IMG/VR virus record: IMGVR_UViG_3300032081_000195
Location: 1 to 26,329 of that record
DNA from: a virus
Direction: 5' to 3' (one strand)
Length of the DNA stretch: 26,329 nucleotides
In this document: positions 22,176 through 26,329 of the stretch, piece by piece
Numbering within the stretch: the first letter of the stretch is position 1
Layout of the letters: every line of letters begins with the position of its first letter
Notes under the pieces: model-generated
The model's database searches: none
What the model was told of the DNA's origin: nothing
The model's input: the letters and a program-made list of their open reading frames with translations, nothing else
Made by a program: the position numbers and the translations under genes

Positions 22176-22282
22176 TAAGAGGTGTAGTTTCAGCAGTTAG
22201 GCTCGACATCATTGAAAAAGGGTTAGTAGTAAGGTCGGCAAACCTGTAGCCCTGAAAGACCCAAAGCACCTCTTATTTTTTA
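22176..22282 (+). ncRNA. Structured RNA candidate with closing stem and T-run
   Basis: A closing stem of nine pairs (TAAGAGGTG at 22176-22184 with CACCTCTTA at 22267-22275), with a G-T wobble to extend it, encloses about 80 bases. Inside, TTTCAG (22188-22193) pairs with CTGAAA (22252-22257), GGCT (22200-22203) with AGCC (22248-22251), and CGAC (22204-22207) with GTCG (22234-22237). GGGT (22220-22223) could pair with ACCC (22259-22262), which would make a pseudoknot. ATTTTTT follows the closing stem, so it could end as a terminator. The 130-base space between two genes has no credible reading frame. I could not match it to a known RNA family from memory. Confidence 0.6.
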
Positions 22283-22301
22283 TTATAATTAAATATAAAT
22301 T

Positions 22302-22748
22302 ATGGATTACAAACAAGATGAATTACACCAGTTTATTAAGAACTTTACAGGTGTAGATATATTTGAAGAAACTAGAAAAAGAGAGAATGTAGAGATGCGT
22401 TCATTATATAATTACATTTTACATACGGTATTAAATAAAGGGTGTTCTTACATAGCAAGAATATATAAAAGTAAGGGTAAGAATTATGACCATTCAACAG
22501 TACTGCATTCCTTAAAGATGTTTGAGATTTATAAGGCTTATAATGAAAAAATACCTTTGATTTTGTCTGAGGTCTGCAGAAGTTATATACCGGTGTCAGG
22601 TAAAATACAATTCATTGAAAGGTCCTTGAGAGATTTAAACGAAGAACAAGTAGATGAAGTTTTAGATATAATTCAAAATAAAATAAAAGAATATAGTAAT
22701 GGAGATAAAGAGATTTTCAAAGTACAAGTTGAGCCAGTTGAAGCCTAA
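22302..22748 (+). CDS. DnaA domain IV-like replication protein
   Basis: A 148-residue protein. Residues about 24-80 (RKRENVEMRSLYNYIL, then SYIARIYKSKGKNYDHSTVLHSL at 49-71) match DnaA domain IV, the helix-turn-helix that binds DnaA boxes; DHSTVLHSL corresponds to the DnaA signature. There is no AAA+ domain, so this is a stand-alone DNA-binding module. It may recruit or compete with host DnaA, or mark the phage origin. It is the first gene after the structured RNA and overlaps the ParB-like gene by 50 bases, which couples it to the modification cluster. Confidence 0.8.
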   Translation: MDYKQDELHQFIKNFTGVDIFEETRKRENVEMRSLYNYILHTVLNKGCSYIARIYKSKGKNYDHSTVLHSLKMFEIYKAYNEKIPLILSEVCRSYIPVSGKIQFIERSLRDLNEEQVDEVLDIIQNKIKEYSNGDKEIFKVQVEPVEA

Positions 22749-23313
22749 CCCTGATAACCCAAGGGTAATTAGAGATAGTAATTTTCAAAAATTAGTAAAA
22801 AGTATTAGGGATTTTCCTGAGATGTTAGAGCTGAGGGAAGTCGTAGTAGATGAGGATTATTTTATCCTGGGGGGTAACCAGCGATATTTAGCCTTAAAAG
22901 AGCTTAGAATTAAAGAGGTGCCAGTAGTTCAAATTACTGGCCTCTCATCTGAGCGTAAAAAAGAGTTTATAGTAAAAGATAATGTAAACTATGGCGTATG
23001 GGATTGGGATATCCTGGGTAATGAATATGATCCTGAGCAGTTAAAAGCATTTGGATTAAATGTATGGCAGCCACAAGAGTTCGTAGAGGATGATATGGAA
23101 TATGATTTTGAGGATGAATCTCCAAAAGTAGAAAATGATATGTCTGATATAGATGGCTCACAAAATGTAAACGACAAACCACCTGTTTATGTAGTAGAGT
23201 TTGATATAAATGACTATCCAGCTGCATTTGAATTAGCAAAAGAAGTTACTGACCTGGGTGGTTCAGTAGGAGATATTTTAGTTAAAGTTTTAAAAGATAA
23301 TTATGAAGATTAA
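22699..23313 (+). CDS. ParB/Srx-like protein, paralogue 1
   Basis: A 204-residue protein. Residues about 10-85 are ParB-N/sulfiredoxin-like: LSQLKPNPDNPRVI, SIRDFP, then VVVDEDYFILGGNQRYLALKEL (48-69) with GGNQRY in the place of the ParB nucleotide-binding motif. An acidic linker (about 125-150) precedes a small C-terminal domain (YVVEFDINDYPAAFELAKEV) that resembles the end of paralogue 2. In phages such ParB-like domains are linked to DNA modification enzymes as CTPase or nuclease-like partners, not partitioning. The start overlaps the DnaA-like gene by 50 bases; the stop overlaps paralogue 2 by 11. Confidence 0.75.
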   Translation: MEIKRFSKYKLSQLKPNPDNPRVIRDSNFQKLVKSIRDFPEMLELREVVVDEDYFILGGNQRYLALKELRIKEVPVVQITGLSSERKKEFIVKDNVNYGVWDWDILGNEYDPEQLKAFGLNVWQPQEFVEDDMEYDFEDESPKVENDMSDIDGSQNVNDKPPVYVVEFDINDYPAAFELAKEVTDLGGSVGDILVKVLKDNYED

Positions 23314-23857
23314 AGTTAGCCAATTAACCACATATGAGAGCAATCCTAGAATTATAGATACGCATAAATATGAAGCTCTTAAAAAGTCCTTGACCGATTT
23401 CCCTGATATGATGCAGGTAAGACCGATTATAATAGATGAGGATAATAGAATCCTGGCTGGTAATATGCGGTATAAAGCCTGGGTAGAGCTGGGTAATAAA
23501 GAAGTTGTGGTAAAGCAAGTAAATGATTTTACTGAAGAGCAGAAGCAAGAGTTAGTTATAAAAGATAATATTAGCTTTGGAGAATGGGATGAAGAGATTA
23601 TTCAGGATAAGTTTCCACAGTTCGATGATTGGTTTGGTAAAACTACTATGGATTATTCTATTTTAGATTATGAAGATTTAGAAGATGAGATTGATAATTA
23701 CGAATCAAACGTAAAAAAAGCAATGCACATCAAGGTAGATATGTCAAAAGATGATGCTATAAGGTATAATAAGCACTTTAGAGAGCGAAATATATATGTT
23801 GGAGGCCTACTGTTAGAAGAATTGAGAAACGTAAAGAGAGGTTATGAAAAAGGTTAA
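23303..23857 (+). CDS. ParB/Srx-like protein, paralogue 2
   Basis: A 184-residue protein that follows paralogue 1. LTTYESNPRII, LTDFPDMMQVRPIIIDEDNRILAGNMRYKAW (31-60) and the helix EEQKQELVIKDNISFGEWDEE line up with FPEM, FILGGNQRY and KKEFIVKDNVNYGVWDWD of its neighbour. The C-terminal part (MHIKVDMSKDDAIRYNKHFRERN) matches the tail of paralogue 1 in layout. So the pair arose by tandem duplication and diverged. It overlaps the dioxygenase gene by 14 bases, implying a joint function with it. Confidence 0.75.
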   Translation: MKIKVSQLTTYESNPRIIDTHKYEALKKSLTDFPDMMQVRPIIIDEDNRILAGNMRYKAWVELGNKEVVVKQVNDFTEEQKQELVIKDNISFGEWDEEIIQDKFPQFDDWFGKTTMDYSILDYEDLEDEIDNYESNVKKAMHIKVDMSKDDAIRYNKHFRERNIYVGGLLLEELRNVKRGYEKG

Positions 23858-24599
23858 TTTAAAAAAGGTTGAGCATTCAGTAAAAGTTGGAGATACTTGT
23901 AATTATATTGAGCCTAACGTTACAGAGGATTCACTTTTTTATGATAATGATGAGCTGGTCGGATTCTATATTAGAGATATAAACAAATATTCTCCTAAGC
24001 TGGGTGCATTTGTAAACCTGGCTAACGCAGAGCTATTGTCAAAAAGAGTTCCTAAAGCTACAATGAAGAGAAGCTCAGGCGTATTACAGTTTAGCACTAT
24101 CCTGGGTGCCATTGCTCCAAGACCGCATATGAGAAGACCTTATGCTACAATTAGCTCAGTACATTCAGTAACCTCAGCAAAGACCTTTGTAAAGGCTATG
24201 AGCCTGGCCGCAAGAGAGTCTGAGTTATTAATTAAAGAGATTGCACCTAACATCTACGATAATCAAAAAGAGTTATTTAAAAGCATAGATGATAAATGGA
24301 AGTTCGGAAAGTTATTTACAAGCTCGATATCTAATTATAATATAGCAGCACCTTATCATAGAGATACTGCAAACCTGGTCGGAGCAGTAAACGTTATAAT
24401 ATGTAAAAGACAAAATAGCAAAGGCGGTTGTACGACTATACCTGATTATGGAGCAACAGTTGACAGTTGTGATAATTCTATGTTAGTTTATCCAGCCTGG
24501 CGTAATGTACACGGAGTTACTCCGATAATACCTTTAGCTGATGGTGGTTATAGGAATACCCTGGTTTTTTATCCTCTAAAAGCATTTTTAAATGAATAG
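23844..24599 (+). CDS. TET/JBP-like 2-oxoglutarate/Fe(II) DNA dioxygenase
   Basis: A 251-residue protein with the double-stranded beta-helix signature of TET/JBP enzymes, which hydroxylate the methyl group of 5-methylpyrimidines in DNA. The iron ligands appear as H172-R-D174 (in APYHRDTAN) and H223 (in RNVHGVTPI), and R237 (GYRNTLVFYP) is placed to bind 2-oxoglutarate. A Gly-rich strand and VYPAWR precede the distal His as in the family. The length, about 250 residues, suits the compact phage type. Overlaps with ParB-like paralogue 2 (14 bases) and the PLP enzyme (8 bases) indicate a single operon. Substrate (thymine or 5-methylcytosine) cannot be read from sequence; no methyltransferase is in the window. 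Confidence 0.8.
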   Translation: MKKVNLKKVEHSVKVGDTCNYIEPNVTEDSLFYDNDELVGFYIRDINKYSPKLGAFVNLANAELLSKRVPKATMKRSSGVLQFSTILGAIAPRPHMRRPYATISSVHSVTSAKTFVKAMSLAARESELLIKEIAPNIYDNQKELFKSIDDKWKFGKLFTSSISNYNIAAPYHRDTANLVGAVNVIICKRQNSKGGCTTIPDYGATVDSCDNSMLVYPAWRNVHGVTPIIPLADGGYRNTLVFYPLKAFLNE

Positions 24600-25599
24600 T
24601 ATATTTCCAGTTCATAGTTTTGATAGGTCCGTAATAAGATGGTCCGATTATTTAAAAGCATTAACACCTGTTGAGGAGTACGGAGGGGTAAGATTTAAAA
24701 GAGAAGATAAATTTGCACCTATGGGATTCAACGGAGTAAACGGCTCTAAGATGAGGCAATGTCTGTGGCTGGTTGATGAATGGGTAAAGACTAAAAACAT
24801 TACTGGTATAGTTTCAGGTTCAGTAGTGGGTAGTCCGCAACACCCATTTATATCTTCAATCTGTAAGCATTATGAACTGGGGTGTTTAATAGTAACTGGA
24901 AGTAAGCATTATATGAAGCATACTAATATGATATTAGCACATCGTATGGGAGCTCAATTTAAAGTAGAGAAGATTGGTTACGCAAGAGCTTTGCAGTCTA
25001 AGGCTTTTCAAGTAGCAAAGAAACTGCCAGGGCACGAAGTATTGGAAACAAATATAACAGTTGATGAGAGGTTAAATCCACCTGAGCGTATAGAGGCTTT
25101 TCATAAGATAGGTAGTTACCAAGTAGCTAATATTCCTGATGATATTGAAACAATGATTATTCCGTGTGGCTCCTGTAATTCAGTAGTTAGCATTTTATAT
25201 GGTATAGCTCTTAATCCACCTCGTAATTTGAAAAGAATATTACTTATGGGTATCGGAAATAATGGCTCTTTCAATTTAAAATACATACCTAACAGATTAA
25301 AAATAATAAGTAAAGTTATAGGTAAAAATCTTAATTCAGCATTCAGTTATACAATGTTCAATGATAAAAATACTGGTATAAATTTAATTCATCACGATAT
25401 AAACGGCACAGGATTTTGCAGTTACGGAGATTGGATGCCATTCAATTTTGGGGGTATAGATCTTCATCCGAGGTATGAGGGCAAAGTGTGGAATTTTATG
25501 AAACAAAGTCCTGATAAATTTGACAAATATATGAACAAAAATACCCTGTTTTGGGTGGTAGGAAATGAGCCTAGGGAAGTTTTTCCAGTTGTTAACTGA
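24592..25599 (+). CDS. Fold-type II PLP enzyme in the modification cluster
   Basis: A 335-residue protein of the tryptophan synthase beta/ACC deaminase superfamily. Residues 31-57 hold GGVRFKREDKFAPMGFNGVNG-like blocks with NGSKMRQ, giving K53 as the likely Schiff-base lysine. SGSVVGSPQHPF (75-86) matches the substrate-carboxylate loop and GSCNS (about 193-197) the phosphate-binding loop. In phage DNA hypermodification clusters, PLP enzymes process the amino acid attached to the base. Here it follows the dioxygenase with an 8-base overlap. It could otherwise be a free amino acid deaminase, but the context argues for base tailoring. Confidence 0.75.
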   Translation: MNSIFPVHSFDRSVIRWSDYLKALTPVEEYGGVRFKREDKFAPMGFNGVNGSKMRQCLWLVDEWVKTKNITGIVSGSVVGSPQHPFISSICKHYELGCLIVTGSKHYMKHTNMILAHRMGAQFKVEKIGYARALQSKAFQVAKKLPGHEVLETNITVDERLNPPERIEAFHKIGSYQVANIPDDIETMIIPCGSCNSVVSILYGIALNPPRNLKRILLMGIGNNGSFNLKYIPNRLKIISKVIGKNLNSAFSYTMFNDKNTGINLIHHDINGTGFCSYGDWMPFNFGGIDLHPRYEGKVWNFMKQSPDKFDKYMNKNTLFWVVGNEPREVFPVVN

Positions 25600-25601
25600 A
25601 T

Positions 25602-25704
25602 CCACTTTTAAGGCATTTTAAGATACTTTCAGGTTTCTGTGATATAAAGCCATTGAAATTTTGAGAAGTTAGAAACGCTACATAGGCGAGTAATAAGAGA
25701 GAAT
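25602..25704 (+). promoter_or_regulatory. Intergenic block B, shared with the 10.1 kb region
   Basis: The non-coding region 25600-25723 contains CCACTTTTAAG (25602-25612), GGCATTTTAA, AAATTTT followed after seven bases by TAGAAACGCTA (25670-25680), and AGAGAG about fifteen bases on. These repeat block A at 10108-10198 in the same main order; only GGCATTTTAA has moved. No TTTG/TAnnTTTG or late promoter box is seen. It may control the genes from 25724 on. Confidence 0.45.
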
Positions 25705-25723
25705 AATTTTAAAGTTAAAAAAT

Positions 25724-25876
25724 ATGATAACAGTTATTGGATTTGGTTTTTTAGGGTTTGTAATTGGTTTAGCAGTCGGCTCAAATGACCAGGCTAAAAC
25801 GATACAAAAAGCATTTGAAAAAGAGGGGTATAGTTATACTAGATTTTATGAAGTAATTTACAGAAATGATAGGTAG
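25724..25876 (+). CDS. Small membrane-anchored protein, 50 aa
   Basis: ATG at 25724, 50 codons to TAG at 25874-25876. A Gly/Val/Leu-rich N-terminal helix (VIGFGFLGFVIGLAVG, about residues 4-19) is a single membrane span, followed by a charged soluble tail (KTIQKAFEKEGYSYTRFYEVIYRNDR). It overlaps the next gene by 11 bases. Function unknown; an inner membrane tether or regulator is possible. Confidence 0.55.
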   Translation: MITVIGFGFLGFVIGLAVGSNDQAKTIQKAFEKEGYSYTRFYEVIYRNDR

Positions 25877-26329
25877 GTATTCAGAAATAAACAATATACA
25901 AGAGCAATCAGATTTGATGCCTGGTCTTGATTTCAGGTTACCTCAATATAGGCGAGAAGTTTTTTTAAGGTTTTATGAATTTCACTTAAAATATCAGGGC
26001 CACGCAGGAGCGGTTTACTATTCATTTCCTCACATATTCAAAGAATTGAAACTAGATAAAGAGCAACAGTTATGGTTTACTTTTATCAATGGATGCTCTC
26101 AGAATGTACTCACTACATATTTAATATTTAAAGAATTTCCAAGCTTACAAGATTTAGATATTAAGGTTTTTAGTTCCTGGTTCAGGACTAATTACCTCAA
26201 GCTAGGATGGGATACAGACAGGCGATACATAAAAAACGTATTTGAAGATTGTATCATAAAGTACAAGCAAGTTTTAGCAGGTCGTACTCAAGAGCAGTTA
26301 TTCTCAGAGTTATGCAATACAGAAGATAA
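25866..26329 (+). CDS. Amino acid:DNA transferase-like (aGPT-PPlase) protein, 3' end cut off
   Basis: The frame from ATG 25866 runs 154 codons and is still open at the window end, so the gene is incomplete. Blocks FRLPQYRREVFLRFYEFHLKY (in part), GHAGAVYYSFPHIF and EQQLWFTFINGCSQNV (residues about 70-86) match my memory of the alpha-glutamyl/putrescinyl-thymidine pyrophosphorylase family. Its members transfer amino acids to activated hydroxymethyl bases in phage DNA; the PGxVYY motif is here HAGAVYY. With the dioxygenase and PLP genes upstream this completes a hypermodification set. The match is by recalled pattern, so a search is needed to confirm it. Confidence 0.65.
   Translation, partial: MIGRYSEINNIQEQSDLMPGLDFRLPQYRREVFLRFYEFHLKYQGHAGAVYYSFPHIFKELKLDKEQQLWFTFINGCSQNVLTTYLIFKEFPSLQDLDIKVFSSWFRTNYLKLGWDTDRRYIKNVFEDCIIKYKQVLAGRTQEQLFSELCNTED

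Noticed and set aside
1-26329. Diversity-generating retroelement or retron
   Set aside because: No reverse transcriptase in any frame and no template/variable repeat pair seen; the fibre gene has no paired A-rich repeat.
1-26329. tRNA genes or integrase with attachment site
   Set aside because: No cloverleaf with GTTCRANY-type arm or tyrosine/serine recombinase motif found by reading; temperate lifestyle not supported within this window.

Overview
The window is a contiguous piece of a tailed double-stranded DNA phage (or prophage) that very probably infects a member of the Bacteroidota, most likely a flavobacterium. The sequence is AT-rich and every credible gene lies on the + strand, mostly overlapping or within a few bases of the next. 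Starts are preceded by A/T-rich leaders, not Shine-Dalgarno sequences. Two intergenic sites match the Bacteroidota promoter pattern TTTG-N20-TAnnTTTG exactly. The gene families (XkdF-type protease, 3TM holin, DUF3310, DUF6712-like connector, GP88-like protein, NinG) are typical of flavobacterial phages. I see no integrase, tRNA, CRISPR array, insertion sequence or terminase in the window.

Layout. 1-6122 carries neck and tail genes: a tail completion protein cut by the window start, an HK97 gp10-like protein, two large tail or baseplate proteins and the tape measure protein. 6143-9998 is the head module: protease with an extra C-terminal domain, two small unknowns, an acidic scaffold-like protein, major capsid protein and a probable tail tube protein, closed by a terminator. 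10254-12909 holds a small virion-type protein, the portal and a head-tail connector. 12906-15663 holds a 36-residue micro-gene, tail fibre-like proteins, small membrane proteins, the amidase endolysin and the holin. After a promoter and a tandem-repeat region (15664-15824), 15825-22171 is the early or replication module: NinG, DUF3310, an OB-fold-like protein, a RecA/DnaB-type helicase, a sigma-like factor, a PD-(D/E)XK protein, a RecB-type exonuclease and a GP88-like protein. A structured RNA candidate lies at 22176-22282.

The most interesting part is the 3' end, 22302-26329. A DnaA domain IV-like protein is followed by two tandem ParB-like paralogues, a TET/JBP-type 2-oxoglutarate/Fe(II) dioxygenase, a fold-type II PLP enzyme, and, after a short membrane protein, an incomplete gene that looks like an amino acid:DNA transferase (aGPT-PPlase family). 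Together these read as a DNA base hypermodification system: the dioxygenase hydroxylates a 5-methylpyrimidine, the transferase attaches an amino acid, the PLP enzyme tailors it, and the ParB-like proteins act on or target the DNA. The chemistry is inference, and the cluster runs past the window end.

Regulation. A bipartite motif, AACGCAA-N16-CGTTATAT, occurs with identical spacing directly in front of three structural genes (6143, 7324, 10254). I propose it as a phage-specific late promoter, perhaps served by the sigma-like factor at 18815. Host-type promoters lie in front of early genes. The pentamer CCTGG is strongly enriched but absent from four long islands, which suggests both a functional motif and mosaic ancestry.
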